Assembly (NCBI RefSeq): GCF_004745825.1
Contig: NZ_SRLA01000003.1
Location: 310,001-374,000, forward strand
DNA: 64,000 nucleotides
Source: Hymenobacter fodinae
GTDB taxonomy: Bacteria > Bacteroidota > Bacteroidia > Cytophagales > Hymenobacteraceae
Reading direction: 5' to 3'
Each line of letters opens with the position of its first letter. Position 1 is the first letter of the stretch. The notes beneath the pieces are model-generated. The model did not search any database. It saw nothing but the letters and a program-made list of their open reading frames with translations, and was not told the DNA's origin. Positions 41,747-52,004 of this stretch are shown here, one piece after another. The position numbers and the translations under genes were made by a program.

Positions 41747-44740
41747 ATGTCATCAACTGTACAGATTAGGGCAAGCCTCCTGGTCGCGTGTCTGGCCTTG
41801 ACCGGTACCGCACTGGGGCAGGGTATCGTCCGAGGCACCGTGGCAGAGGCGAACGGAACCCCCGTAGTAGGCGCTACCGTCCTGATAAAGGGCACTACCA
41901 CGGCGGCTCCTACTGATGCCACTGGCAAATTTGAGCTCAGAATTGCTCCGGGCACGTATGACTTCGTTGTCTCGTCGGTAGGCTATAAAGCCCAGACGCG
42001 CGCCGTCACCGTTGGCTCTTCACCGGTAACCCTGGACATTACCCTGGCTGAGGACTCTCAGGCCCTGAGCGAGGTAGTGGTAACGGGCTACGGCACTGCA
42101 CGCAAGCAGGACGTAACCGGGGCCGTGGCAGTCGTCGGGGAGAAGGAATTTAACCGGGGCACCTTCACCTCGCCCGATCAGCTGATTCAGGGCCGGGTAT
42201 CGGGGGTGCAGGTGGGCAACAACAGCGGTCAGCCCGGCGGTCCGGCCACCGTCCGCATCCGGGGCAACTCGGCCGTGACGGGCACCGGCCAGCCCCTGTA
42301 CGTGGTAGATGGCGTGCCCCTTGATGGACGCACGGCTCGCCCTGGCCTAGTGGCCTCGGCCGATGTGGGAACCGGTGCCGACAGCAACCCGCTCAACTTC
42401 CTCAACCCCGATGATATTGAGTCGCTGACGGTGTTGAAAGACGCCTCCGCTACTGCCATCTATGGTTCTCGGGCGGCCTACGGCGTCGTGCTGATTACCA
42501 CTAAGAAAGGCAAATCGGGGGCTCCTATCCTGAACGTGGGCGTATCTGGGGGCTTCTCTACGTTGCTACGCCGACCCGAATTTCTGGATGCCGGCCAGTA
42601 CCGGCAGGCCATTTCCTACTACGGCGCGCCGGCCACCAACGACAAGGGCGGCGACGTAGACGCGCTCAAGGAAATCTTGCGCACCGGCTACCTGCAAAAC
42701 TACAACGTGGCCATGAGCGGCGGCGGCGAAACCGGCCGCTACCGCCTTTCCCTGGGCTACCTCGACCAGGATGGCATTGTGCGCAAAACCGGCTTTAAGA
42801 AGTATAGCGCCAACCTTTCCACCAACCTGCAGTTTCTGGAAAGCAAGAAACTGGGCATGGACATAAATATTGCCACGAGCCAGTTCCGCGAAGAGCTAGC
42901 CAACATTACCACAGACGCCGGCTTCCGGGGCAGCCTGATCGGACAGGCCCTGCAGTGGAATCCCACCCAGCCGTTGCGCAACGCCGATGGCTCGCTCTTT
43001 ATCCAGTCGGGCGACGTGGTGAACCCGTTGGCGGCCCAAGAGCTCTACAACGACCGGTCTCGGGTGAATACTGTGCTGGCCAGCATTGCGCCTTCATTTA
43101 AGTTTACCAGCTGGCTCGAATACCGGATGCTGCTGGGCATAAACTACAACAGTGGCGAGCGGCGCACTTCCATCGACCAGCGGCTGATCAACTACCCCGG
43201 CATCGAAAATCAGGGGTTTGCCAGCATCAGCAACAACGAGCTCACCACTCAACAAATAGCCCACACGCTCAGCTTCAATAAGCCTATAGCTACCAACCTG
43301 AACCTGAACGCGGTAGTAGGCTATGAGTACACCAAGTTTGCCAACCGGGGCTCTAACATCAACGCCTTTGGTAACCCCGCTACGGGCGGCTTTGGAAACT
43401 TCGGCCTCGACTACACCGACTATATCCAAACTTCGGCCACCGGCTCCCGCAATATCTCGTCGTTCAATGATCCAACGTCGGAGCTGCAATCGTTATTTGG
43501 GCGCGCCATTTTCAACTTCAAGGACCGCTACATAGTAACCGGTACACTCCGCCGCGATGCTAGCAGCAAGTTCGGTCGTAACAACCGGGCGGGCTACTTT
43601 CCATCGTTCGCCGTGGCCTGGGACCTCAGCCAGGAATCCTTCTTCCCGGCGGAGCGGCTTTCCCAGCTTAAGCTGCGGGCGGGCTACGGGCTCACCGGAA
43701 ACCAGGAGTTTCCGGCGGGTGCTGCCCAGGACCGCTTTGAGGTGCGCGACAACGGTGCCCAGATTCCGCTCAACAGCCGCAACGTGAACTTGAAGTGGCA
43801 GTCAGACCGTCAGTTCAACGTCGGAATCGATGTAGGAGTGCTCGACAATCGTTTCACTTTCACGGCCGACTACTTCAATAAAACCACTACCGACATCCTA
43901 TTCCCAACTGTGCCCGGGCAGCCTGCCCCGCAGGTGCAGGCCATTTTCTGGGACAACCTCGATGGCAAAATAATTAACAAAGGCGTAGAGCTGGCCCTAG
44001 GCACCGTTCTGGTGAGAGGCGAGAAAACGGAAGTAGGCTTCAATGCCAACGCTACCTTTATCCGCAATGAAGTAAAGGATCTGGTTGGGGCCGACATTAT
44101 TACCGGAGCCATCAACGGACAGGGTCTGTCGGGGTCTACCTCCCAGCTTATCCGCAACGGGTACCCTATCAACGCCTTCTTCCTGCCTCGCTACAATGGC
44201 CTCAACGAGCAGGGCTTGTCTAATCCGGTAGACCTGGCCAACCCGGTGTATGCGGGCAGCCCAAACCCACGCACGCTGCTAGGCCTAAGCGCCAATGCTC
44301 GCTACGGCAAACTATCCTTGGTAGCCAATATGACCGGCGTATTCGGCCAGTACATTTACAACAACACGCTGAACGCAGTGGGCAACGTGGGTCAGATTGG
44401 AGCCGGAAAAAACATTGCTCTATCCACGTTTGAGAACCCAATTAAAGAGGCACTCGGTAACCCAGCCGCAGCCACCACACGCTACCTGGAAAAGGGCAAC
44501 TACCTGAAAATGTCGAACCTCACCCTGGCCTATAGCTTTGGCGATGTGGGCAGCTTCGTGAAGGGTGCCCGGATTTACGCCACGGGGCAGAATCTGTTCG
44601 TGATTACCAAGTATGATGGGTTTGACCCGGAAATCAACACTGTAAAGCGTGGAGCCAACCAAGTGCCTTCCGTTGGCATTGACTACCTGCCCTACCCCAG
44701 CGCCCGCACCTTCACCTTTGGCGTCAACTTCTCTCTGTAG
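41747..44740 (+). CDS. susC: SusC/RagA-family TonB-linked outer-membrane transporter
   Basis: 997-aa outer-membrane oligosaccharide importer. The signal peptide ends near TALGQG and is followed by a CarboxypepD_reg-like domain (VRGTVAEANGTPVVGATVLIKGTT, about 27-105). The SusC-specific plug start is LSEVVVTGYGTARKQDVTGAV, then VRIRGNSAVTGTGQPLYVVDGVPLD, DDIESLTVLKDASATAIYGSRAAYGVVLITTKKG and a barrel ending in YPSARTFTFGVNFSL. It acts with the SusD lipoprotein encoded 19 bp downstream. Expression is probably governed by the LacI operator upstream rather than by a SusR-type or anti-sigma system, since neither gene is present. Confidence 0.95.
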   Translation: MSSTVQIRASLLVACLALTGTALGQGIVRGTVAEANGTPVVGATVLIKGTTTAAPTDATGKFELRIAPGTYDFVVSSVGYKAQTRAVTVGSSPVTLDITLAEDSQALSEVVVTGYGTARKQDVTGAVAVVGEKEFNRGTFTSPDQLIQGRVSGVQVGNNSGQPGGPATVRIRGNSAVTGTGQPLYVVDGVPLDGRTARPGLVASADVGTGADSNPLNFLNPDDIESLTVLKDASATAIYGSRAAYGVVLITTKKGKSGAPILNVGVSGGFSTLLRRPEFLDAGQYRQAISYYGAPATNDKGGDVDALKEILRTGYLQNYNVAMSGGGETGRYRLSLGYLDQDGIVRKTGFKKYSANLSTNLQFLESKKLGMDINIATSQFREELANITTDAGFRGSLIGQALQWNPTQPLRNADGSLFIQSGDVVNPLAAQELYNDRSRVNTVLASIAPSFKFTSWLEYRMLLGINYNSGERRTSIDQRLINYPGIENQGFASISNNELTTQQIAHTLSFNKPIATNLNLNAVVGYEYTKFANRGSNINAFGNPATGGFGNFGLDYTDYIQTSATGSRNISSFNDPTSELQSLFGRAIFNFKDRYIVTGTLRRDASSKFGRNNRAGYFPSFAVAWDLSQESFFPAERLSQLKLRAGYGLTGNQEFPAGAAQDRFEVRDNGAQIPLNSRNVNLKWQSDRQFNVGIDVGVLDNRFTFTADYFNKTTTDILFPTVPGQPAPQVQAIFWDNLDGKIINKGVELALGTVLVRGEKTEVGFNANATFIRNEVKDLVGADIITGAINGQGLSGSTSQLIRNGYPINAFFLPRYNGLNEQGLSNPVDLANPVYAGSPNPRTLLGLSANARYGKLSLVANMTGVFGQYIYNNTLNAVGNVGQIGAGKNIALSTFENPIKEALGNPAAATTRYLEKGNYLKMSNLTLAYSFGDVGSFVKGARIYATGQNLFVITKYDGFDPEINTVKRGANQVPSVGIDYLPYPSARTFTFGVNFSL

Positions 44741-44759
44741 CCTCTAACTCATTCCCACC

Positions 44760-46325
44760 ATGAACTACACTAAGATTGTTTGCGCGGCCGGCGCCCTGGC
44801 GTTGCTTCAGATGGCCAGCAGCTGCGAGCTTGATGAAACCCTGCAAGGACAGTTGTCGCTTAATCAGATTCCGAAAGGCGACCCAGCGGCCCTACTGCAG
44901 GGGGTGTACAATGCCCAACGCGACCCCATTCAGGGCCATGTGAGCGTCTTTGCCCTACAAGAAGTTTCTACTGATTCTCGGATTATGCCCACCCGCGGGC
45001 CAGACTGGGACGACAACGGCAAGTGGCGCGCCCTTTACAACCACACCTGGGACCCCAACAACGAGCGGGTGCGCGATACCTTCAACCAACTGGAGGGTAT
45101 CATTTTCGCCTCTACCGATCTGCTGCGCTTCGACCCTTCGGTGCAGCAGCAGGCCGAATCTCGGTTTCTGCGGGCCTGGGCTACCTTCCTGCTGCTCGAC
45201 CTCTACGACCAGGTATTGTACCGGGAGCCAGGCGGAGCGCTAAACGAGTTGGCTAAGGTGCGCAAGGGTAGCGAGGCGCTCGACTTCATTGTGAGTGAGC
45301 TGAATGCCATTCAGAAAGATCTGCCCGATGGTCCCGCTGGACGAGCCAATAAGGATGCCGCCCGGGTGTTGCTCATGAAGTGCTACCTAAACCGGGGCGT
45401 ATACGCCAACCGCCAGGCGCCCACGTTTGCTCCGGCCGACATGAACCAGGTGATTACGCTGGCCGACCAGATCATCAACAGCAACAAATACTCCTTCACG
45501 CCCAACTACTTCGACAACTTCGCGCCCAATAACACGGCGATAGGCCTAGAGAACATTTTTACGCAGCCAAACACTTTCGGCAACGCCGGCCCTACCCGCG
45601 ACTTGTGGAAGTTTGTGTCGCACTACAATATGCGGCCCGTGGATGGCTACAACGGCCCCGCCGTACCGGCCTCGCTCTACGACTTATTCGAGGCCAATGA
45701 TAAGCGCCGCGGACAAGTGTATGATATTCCCGGCGGCCCTGCAAACCCCGGTCGGCGCATCAATGTGGGCTTCCTGATAGGGCAGCAATACAACCTTATT
45801 ACGGATGCGCCACTTACTACGCGGGGTGGAGCACCGCTGGTGTTCACCAAAGACATCAACCTTTCTGAAACTGGTCCTGACCTGGAGGCTAAAGGTATCC
45901 GGCCCATCAAGTACCCCGTGGATTACGTGAGCGAAGGCAAAGGCGGCAACGGCTGCGAAAACGACCACGTGACCTTCCGCCTAGCCGACGTGCTGCTGAT
46001 GAAAGCCGAAGCCATTTTGCGGGGCGGCACGGCTACCAGCGCGGGCAGCTACGGCTCTACGGCGCTGGCCATCGTCAACTCACTGCGCACCCACCCCTCG
46101 CGCGGAGCCAGCGCTCTGCCTTCCCTTAACCTCGACATTCTGCTGGATGAGCGGGGCCGGGAGCTGTACAGTGAGTCGTGGCGGCGGAATGATATGATCC
46201 GGTTTGGCAAGTTCCTGGCGGCCCGCAAAGACAAGCCCCAGAGCGACCCAAAATACCTGATCTACCCCATTCCCAAGTCTCAGGCAGATGTAAATTCCAA
46301 CATCACGCAGAACCCGGGGTACTAG
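44760..46325 (+). CDS. susD: SusD/RagB-family sugar-binding lipoprotein
   Basis: 521-aa surface lipoprotein with lipobox MASSC (Cys 22). It has the SusD TPR-like scaffold: NQIPKGDPAALLQGVYNAQRDP, ATFLLLDLYDQVLYREPGGA, KDAARVLLMKCYLNRGVYA and the C-terminal RLADVLLMKAEAILRGG...LDILLDERGRELYSESWRRNDMIRFGKF...YPIPKSQADVNSNITQNPGY. It forms the lid of the SusC channel and binds the incoming glycan. The sugar cannot be read from the sequence, but the co-encoded GH13 and GH65 enzymes point to alpha-glucosides. Confidence 0.95.
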   Translation: MNYTKIVCAAGALALLQMASSCELDETLQGQLSLNQIPKGDPAALLQGVYNAQRDPIQGHVSVFALQEVSTDSRIMPTRGPDWDDNGKWRALYNHTWDPNNERVRDTFNQLEGIIFASTDLLRFDPSVQQQAESRFLRAWATFLLLDLYDQVLYREPGGALNELAKVRKGSEALDFIVSELNAIQKDLPDGPAGRANKDAARVLLMKCYLNRGVYANRQAPTFAPADMNQVITLADQIINSNKYSFTPNYFDNFAPNNTAIGLENIFTQPNTFGNAGPTRDLWKFVSHYNMRPVDGYNGPAVPASLYDLFEANDKRRGQVYDIPGGPANPGRRINVGFLIGQQYNLITDAPLTTRGGAPLVFTKDINLSETGPDLEAKGIRPIKYPVDYVSEGKGGNGCENDHVTFRLADVLLMKAEAILRGGTATSAGSYGSTALAIVNSLRTHPSRGASALPSLNLDILLDERGRELYSESWRRNDMIRFGKFLAARKDKPQSDPKYLIYPIPKSQADVNSNITQNPGY

Positions 46326-46352
46326 CACACTGTCATTTCCGCTACTGCATCA

Positions 46353-46397
46353 ACAGGCCGTTGGTTGCTGCTACTGAAGTAGTGGCCAACGGCCTGT
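46353..46397 (+). terminator. Intercistronic stem-loop between susD and the GH13 gene
   Basis: ACAGGCCGTTGG and CCAACGGCCTGT form a perfect 12-bp stem with a 21-nt loop and no T-run. It may protect the susCD mRNA or partly attenuate transcription into the enzyme genes. Confidence 0.55.
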
Positions 46398-46423
46398 ATG
46401 TAGGCCACTGTTCCTAATCTAGC

Positions 46424-48160
46424 ATGAAAACCCTGGCTACCATACTTTGCGCGGCACTGCTTATGTGTGCTGGCAGCGGGCAAGCCCAGCAAGCGCCACT
46501 ACCAGCAAAAGCTAACCCCACTTGGTGGAAAGAGGCGGTAGTGTACCAAGTGTACCCGCGCAGCTTTCAGGATAGCAATGGCGATGGAGTGGGTGACTTG
46601 CGCGGTATCATTTCCCGCCTCGATTATATCAAAAGCCTGGGTGTGGACGTGGTGTGGCTGAACCCCATTTATGCGTCTCCCAACGACGACAACGGCTACG
46701 ACATTTCTGACTACCGGGCCATTATGCCCGAGTTCGGGACTATGCAAGACTTCGATGCCCTGCTTCGGGGTATGCACCAGCGCGGTGTCAAGCTGGTGAT
46801 GGATATGGTGGTGAACCACAGCAGCGACGAGCATGAGTGGTTCCGGCAGGCCCGCAGCTCGCGCAACAATCCTTACCGCAACTACTACCACTGGTGGCCC
46901 GCCGAAAAAGGCAAGCCAACGCCGCGCTACAGCTTCTTCGACGTGAACAGCGACGCCTGGAAGTACGACTCGCTCACCAATGCCTACTACCTCCACTACT
47001 TCTCGCGCAAGCAGCCTGACCTGAACTGGGAAAACCCCAAGTTGCGCCAGGAGGTGTACAGCATGATGCGCTTCTGGCTGGATAAAGGGGTAGATGGCCT
47101 ACGTATGGATGCGTTTCAGTACGTGGCCAAGGACACGACTTTCCCGGCTTTTCCGGCCGGTTACGAGAAGAATATCATCAAGTACTACGGCGGTGGCCCG
47201 CACCTGCACGACTACCTACAGGAAATGAACCGCGAGGTGTTCAGCAAGTACAACCTGATGACCGTGGCCGAGGGCGCCGGCACCGGCCCCACGGATGCCA
47301 TGTTATTCGTGGACCCGGCTCGCAAGGAGCTAGACATGGCCTACCACTTCGAGGGCATGGACTTGGGCAACGGTCCGGAAGGCTATAAACTCACGGACTT
47401 CAAGCGCGTGTACACCCGCTGGGACAGCGCTTTCGCTCAGAAAGGGTGGCTGGCTATTTTCCTGGCCAACCACGATGTTCCCCGTATGGTGAGCAAGTTC
47501 GGCGACGACCGGCCGGCGTTTCGAGCGGCCTCTTCGAAGCTGCTGACCACCTTTATTCTCACGATGCGCGGCACGCCCTATTACTTCAACGGCGACGAAC
47601 TGGGCATGACCAACATCCGCTTCGATCGGATTGAGGACTATCGCGACGTGGCAACGCTGAACGGCTACCAGCAGGTGAAGAACCAGGGCGGCAACCTGGC
47701 GGCTTTTATGGCTGCGGCCAAGCGCACAGCCCGCGACAACTGCCGCACGCCCTTCCAGTGGGATGCTACCGCCAACGCAGGCTTCACTACGGGCAGGCCC
47801 TGGCTGAAAGTTAACCACAACTACGTTACCCTCAATCGGGCGGCTCAGGAGAAAGACGCAAATTCTGTTCTCAATTACTTCCGGAAAGCCACGGCTATGC
47901 GTCGGCAGCACCAAGTACTGGTGTACGGGCAGTATCAGCTGCTCGACGCAGATAACCCGCACATCTATGCCTACACCCGCACGTTGGGCAAGGAGAAAGT
48001 GCTGATAGTGCTCAACTTCACTTCCGACCAGCGGCGCTGGGCTGTGCCTACCGGCTTGAAAATCGGCGCTGCGCCCTGGCTCAATAATTATCCTAGTTTC
48101 ACGGCGGCTCCTACCCTGGCGCTCCAGCCGTGGCAAGCCGTGGTGGTACCACTCAAGTAG
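46424..48160 (+). CDS. Secreted GH13 alpha-glucosidase
   Basis: 578 aa with a signal peptide (ending GSGQAQQA), so periplasmic. The GH13 catalytic residues are all present: nucleophile D229 in GLRMDAFQY, acid/base E283 in TVAEGAG and D351 in ANHDVPR. It also has VVYQVYPRSFQDSNGDGVGDLRGIISRLDYIKSLGVDVVWLNPIY and DMVVNHSSDEHEWF. The N-terminal block and QRGVKLVMD loop match the oligo-1,6-glucosidase/alpha-glucosidase subfamilies rather than endo-amylases. It would release glucose from imported alpha-glucans or isomalto- or sucrose-type oligosaccharides. It belongs to the susCD operon. Confidence 0.92.
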   Translation: MKTLATILCAALLMCAGSGQAQQAPLPAKANPTWWKEAVVYQVYPRSFQDSNGDGVGDLRGIISRLDYIKSLGVDVVWLNPIYASPNDDNGYDISDYRAIMPEFGTMQDFDALLRGMHQRGVKLVMDMVVNHSSDEHEWFRQARSSRNNPYRNYYHWWPAEKGKPTPRYSFFDVNSDAWKYDSLTNAYYLHYFSRKQPDLNWENPKLRQEVYSMMRFWLDKGVDGLRMDAFQYVAKDTTFPAFPAGYEKNIIKYYGGGPHLHDYLQEMNREVFSKYNLMTVAEGAGTGPTDAMLFVDPARKELDMAYHFEGMDLGNGPEGYKLTDFKRVYTRWDSAFAQKGWLAIFLANHDVPRMVSKFGDDRPAFRAASSKLLTTFILTMRGTPYYFNGDELGMTNIRFDRIEDYRDVATLNGYQQVKNQGGNLAAFMAAAKRTARDNCRTPFQWDATANAGFTTGRPWLKVNHNYVTLNRAAQEKDANSVLNYFRKATAMRRQHQVLVYGQYQLLDADNPHIYAYTRTLGKEKVLIVLNFTSDQRRWAVPTGLKIGAAPWLNNYPSFTAAPTLALQPWQAVVVPLK

Positions 48161-48298
48161 CAACGCCTCTTCACACTCGTCTCGGTGCCAGAACAACTGG
48201 CCTAGCGCAGGCGCAACGCCCTCCGTACTGATCATACGCAACTATATACCCTCCTGAACTGCCTCTGTCTCTCCCTGCCTCCACCCAATTTTCCCGGC

Positions 48299-50347
48299 AT
48301 GCTTCCCACCCGTTTTCTGCTTTTCTGCACGCTTTTCCTGCTGGCAACATTTGCCCGCGCCCAACCGGCTGCACCCGACCCTTGGCGTTTGTCGGCCACC
48401 CAATTTGACCCCAAGAACTACTACGGTGTGACGGTGGCCAACGGAATGCTGGGCATTGTATCGTCGGCGGAGCCGTTTCAGGTGAAGAGCGTGGTGCTGG
48501 CCGGGGCCTACGACCAATATGGGCGGGGCCGGGTGAGCAACTTTCTCAACAGCTTCAACCTGCTGAACATGTACCTGGAAGTGGATGGCCGACGCCTTTC
48601 GGGCAAGGATGCCAGCAACTTCCGCCAGGAGCTAGACATGCAGCGGGCCAGCTTCACCACCACGTTTGACTACCAGGACAAGGCCACCATCAGCTACACC
48701 TATTACGCGCTGCGCCATTTGCCCTTTACAGCCTTGCTAGATGTATCCATCACGGCCAAGAAAGACCTGAACCTGACGGCCGCCAGCGTGCTAGAAGCGC
48801 CCGATGCCTTGCGCGACGCGCAGAATTACTACAACGAGATTGACCGGCCCCACGTCACGCTTAGCTTGCTCACGTCTTCGGCCCGCAGCCCTACTGGCAA
48901 GATGCAGCTGTGCGCTTCCAACACGTTTTTGTTTGGGGAAGCGCACGGCCAGGAGCCCAACGTGATTCATGAAATGTGGGACAACAACATGCACCTGATG
49001 AAGTTCGGGAAGCAGTTGAAAGCGGGCCAAACATACTCCTACGCCCTGGCCGGCTCGTCCATCACCTCCAGCCACCACCCCGACCCGCTTAATGAGGCCG
49101 AGCGCCTTACCATTTTCGCCCGCCTCGAAGGCAAGGACCGGCTACTGGCCTACCACACCAAAGCCTGGCAGGAACTCTGGAAAAGCGACATTCAGATTGA
49201 GGGCGACGCCCAGGCGCAGCAGGACGTGCACAGCATGCTGTACCACCTGTACAGCTTCTCTAGAGCCGGCACCGAGTTTTCGCCCTCGCCCATGGGCCTC
49301 TCGGGGCTGGGCTACAACGGGCACGTGTTCTGGGATACGGATGTGTGGATGTTTCCGGCCCTGCTGGTGCTACACCCCGATATTGCCAAGTCGCTGATTG
49401 AGTACCGCTTTCAGCGTCTGGAACCGGCTCGCCGTAATGCCTTTGCCCACGGCTACCAGGGTGCCCAGTACCCCTGGGAAAGTGCCGATACGGGAGTGGA
49501 AGAAACGCCGGTTTGGGCGCTGAGCGGGCCCTTCGAGCACCATATTTCGGCCTGCGTAGCCCTGGCAGCCTGGCAGTATTACTGCGTGACCCAAGACAAG
49601 GAGTGGCTGCGCGAGAAGGGCTACCCCATTTTATCCGCCACCGCCGATTTTTGGGCCAGCCGCGTGGAGCGCAACGGCCTCAGTCACTACGACATCAAGA
49701 ACGTGGTGGCGGCTGATGAGTGGGCCGAAAACGTGGACAACAATGCCTTCACCAATGCCGCTGCCCAGGTAAACCTGCGCAATGCCGCCGCGGCCGCCAA
49801 GCTGCTCGGCCTCAAGGCCAACCCCGACTGGCTGCACGTGGCCCAGAACATCCCGATTCTAAAATTGCCCGATGGCACCACCCAAGAACATGCCACCTAT
49901 AAGGGTGAGGGTATCAAGCAGGGCGACGTGAACCTGCTGGCCTACCCGCTGGGCGTCATCACCGACCCCGCCCAGATTCGGAAAGACCTGGCCTACTACG
50001 AAACCCGGGTGCCCACCGAGGGCACGCCCGCCATGACCCAGGCCATCTTCGCGCTGCTTTATTCCCGCCTAGGTAACGCCGAAAAGGCCCAGCACTTCTT
50101 CCAGGATGCCTACGTGCCCAATCTACTGCCGCCCTTCCGCGTTATTGCCGAAACCAAAGGTGGCACCAACCCCTACTTTGCTACTGGCGCGGGTGGCGTG
50201 CTGCAGGCCGTCATGATGGGCTTTGGTGGCCTGGAAATTACCCCTAGTGGCCTAGCCCAACGCAAAAGCACCTTGCCCACCGGCTGGAAATCGGTGCGCA
50301 TCACGGGCGCCGGCCCGCAACGAAAAACCTATTCCGTGACGCGGTAA
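48299..50347 (+). CDS. Secreted GH65-family glycoside hydrolase
   Basis: 682 aa with a signal peptide (LLFCTLFLLATFARAQ). The GH65 core (alpha/alpha)6 barrel shows GLGYNGHVFWDTDVWMFPALLVLHPDIAKSL, GAQYPWESADTGVEETP and VVAADEWAENVDNNAFTNAAA, where E474 in ADEW sits at the general-acid position of GH65 enzymes. Most GH65 members are cytosolic phosphorylases. The signal peptide here argues for a hydrolase, in line with trehalase-like members and the kojibiose hydrolase described from Flavobacterium. The target bond (alpha-1,1 or alpha-1,2 glucoside) is not certain. Confidence 0.88.
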   Translation: MLPTRFLLFCTLFLLATFARAQPAAPDPWRLSATQFDPKNYYGVTVANGMLGIVSSAEPFQVKSVVLAGAYDQYGRGRVSNFLNSFNLLNMYLEVDGRRLSGKDASNFRQELDMQRASFTTTFDYQDKATISYTYYALRHLPFTALLDVSITAKKDLNLTAASVLEAPDALRDAQNYYNEIDRPHVTLSLLTSSARSPTGKMQLCASNTFLFGEAHGQEPNVIHEMWDNNMHLMKFGKQLKAGQTYSYALAGSSITSSHHPDPLNEAERLTIFARLEGKDRLLAYHTKAWQELWKSDIQIEGDAQAQQDVHSMLYHLYSFSRAGTEFSPSPMGLSGLGYNGHVFWDTDVWMFPALLVLHPDIAKSLIEYRFQRLEPARRNAFAHGYQGAQYPWESADTGVEETPVWALSGPFEHHISACVALAAWQYYCVTQDKEWLREKGYPILSATADFWASRVERNGLSHYDIKNVVAADEWAENVDNNAFTNAAAQVNLRNAAAAAKLLGLKANPDWLHVAQNIPILKLPDGTTQEHATYKGEGIKQGDVNLLAYPLGVITDPAQIRKDLAYYETRVPTEGTPAMTQAIFALLYSRLGNAEKAQHFFQDAYVPNLLPPFRVIAETKGGTNPYFATGAGGVLQAVMMGFGGLEITPSGLAQRKSTLPTGWKSVRITGAGPQRKTYSVTR

Positions 50348-50589
50348 CCGCCATGTTGAGCGGAAGATAGATACCAGAATCAGCTTCTAGGCCAGTGGCC
50401 CTGCTTTCGGGTTTTCGTGCTGAATGACTTTTAAATACGCCTCAGCGCCGGCCTTGGCCGGCGGCTGATGGCGGGGGTGGCAGAACGCCTCGTGGGAAGG
50501 GCCGACTGCCCGTCGCTCGCTGCATGGCGAGCGGCGTTTCCCTCCGCAGTTCTGCTCCTACTGTCCTCCCTGTTCCCCACCCAACTCTT

Positions 50590-51975
50590 ATGGCCCTTAC
50601 TTCTACCACGATTTCCTCTGAGTCGGCGACGGGGCTGGCTTCGCTGCCCAAGCCGCGGCTAGCCTTCTGGCAGATTCTGAACATGAACCTGGGCTTCTTC
50701 GGCATCCAATACAGCTTTGGCCTGCAGCAGACCAATATGAGCCCCATCTACTCCTACCTGGGGGCCAACCCAGATATGCTGCCGTTTCTGTGGCTGGCGG
50801 GGCCCATGACGGGGCTGTTGGTGCAGCCAGTAGTGGGCGCGCTCAGCGACAAAACCCTCAGCCGGTGGGGCCGCCGCACACCCTACTTTCTAGTGGGGGC
50901 GGTGCTGTGCAGTATCTGTCTGCTGGCCATGCCCTTTAGCCGGGCCCTCTGGATGGCGGCCGGCTTGCTCTGGATTCTGGACGCGGCCAACAACATCACC
51001 ATGGAGCCCTACCGCGCTTTCGTGAGTGACAAGCTGCCCGCGCCTCAGCATAGCGTCGGGTTCCTGACGCAAAGCTTTTTCACGGGCCTGGGCATTACGC
51101 TGGCCAACTTCACGCCCTCGGTGCTGGTGTATTTAGGGCTGGTAAGCGGTACGGCTCGCAGTGAGAACAACATTCCGCACACTACCTACGCTGCCTTTCT
51201 GATTGGGGCCGCCGTGAGTATCGGGGCAATTTTGTATTCGGTGTTCACCACCAAAGAGCACCCGCTGAGCGAGCAGGAAGTAGCCGCCATTCGGGCTCAG
51301 CCCAAGGGCTTAGGCCACACGCTGCAAGAAATTGGCAGCGCCATCAGGGAGATGCCGCTCACCATGCGCCGCATGGCCCCCATGATGCTGTGCACCTGGT
51401 ACGCCATGTTTTGCTACTGGCAGTACATCACCCTCAGCTTAGCCAACACGGTGTATCATACCCAAGACCAGCAATCTAGCGGCTTTAGTGCGGCGCAGCT
51501 GCTCACCGGGCGCCTCAATGGCACCTACAACGTGGTCACGTTTTGTGCAGCATATGGGTTGGCCTGGCTGGCCCGGCGGTGGGGGCCGCGGGCCGTGCAC
51601 ATGCTCAGCCTGAGCCTGGCCGGACTAGGGTTGCTGGCGCTGCCCCTCTTGCATGATCCTTCTCTGCTGCTGGCCCCCATGATTGGGCTGGGTATTGGGT
51701 GGGCCAGCATGATGGGCACCACTTACGTGATGCTGGCCGGCGCCATCCCGAAGGAGCGCACTGGCGTGTACATGGGCATTTTCAACATGTTTATTGTACT
51801 GCCCATGCTCCTGCAAACGGTGTCGTTTTCCTGGATCTATAGCCACCTGCTCGGCTCGCGCCCCGAAAATGTAATTCACTTGGCTGGCGCCCTCCTACTG
51901 ACTGGTGCGGTGTGCGTGCTGATTATACCGCGCAACAGCTCCACTGCTGAACATGGGGTGCCCGCCACGCCGTAA
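50590..51975 (+). CDS. GPH/SLC45-type MFS sugar transporter
   Basis: 461-aa, 12-TM inner-membrane transporter. The ATG at 50590 is chosen because the 22 codons before it match nothing. LGFFGIQYSFGLQQTNMSPIYSYLGA, WLAGPMTGLLVQPVVGALSDKTLSRWGRRTPYFLVGA (with the RWGRR loop) and LLWILDAANNITMEPYRAFVSDKLP resemble maltose and plant-type sucrose/H+ symporters. It would import the disaccharides or glucose released in the periplasm. It is co-directional with the GH65 and invertase genes. Confidence 0.9.
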   Translation: MALTSTTISSESATGLASLPKPRLAFWQILNMNLGFFGIQYSFGLQQTNMSPIYSYLGANPDMLPFLWLAGPMTGLLVQPVVGALSDKTLSRWGRRTPYFLVGAVLCSICLLAMPFSRALWMAAGLLWILDAANNITMEPYRAFVSDKLPAPQHSVGFLTQSFFTGLGITLANFTPSVLVYLGLVSGTARSENNIPHTTYAAFLIGAAVSIGAILYSVFTTKEHPLSEQEVAAIRAQPKGLGHTLQEIGSAIREMPLTMRRMAPMMLCTWYAMFCYWQYITLSLANTVYHTQDQQSSGFSAAQLLTGRLNGTYNVVTFCAAYGLAWLARRWGPRAVHMLSLSLAGLGLLALPLLHDPSLLLAPMIGLGIGWASMMGTTYVMLAGAIPKERTGVYMGIFNMFIVLPMLLQTVSFSWIYSHLLGSRPENVIHLAGALLLTGAVCVLIIPRNSSTAEHGVPATP

Positions 51976-52004
51976 GAGACCAGCCTTACCCCCTATGCAC
52001 GATT

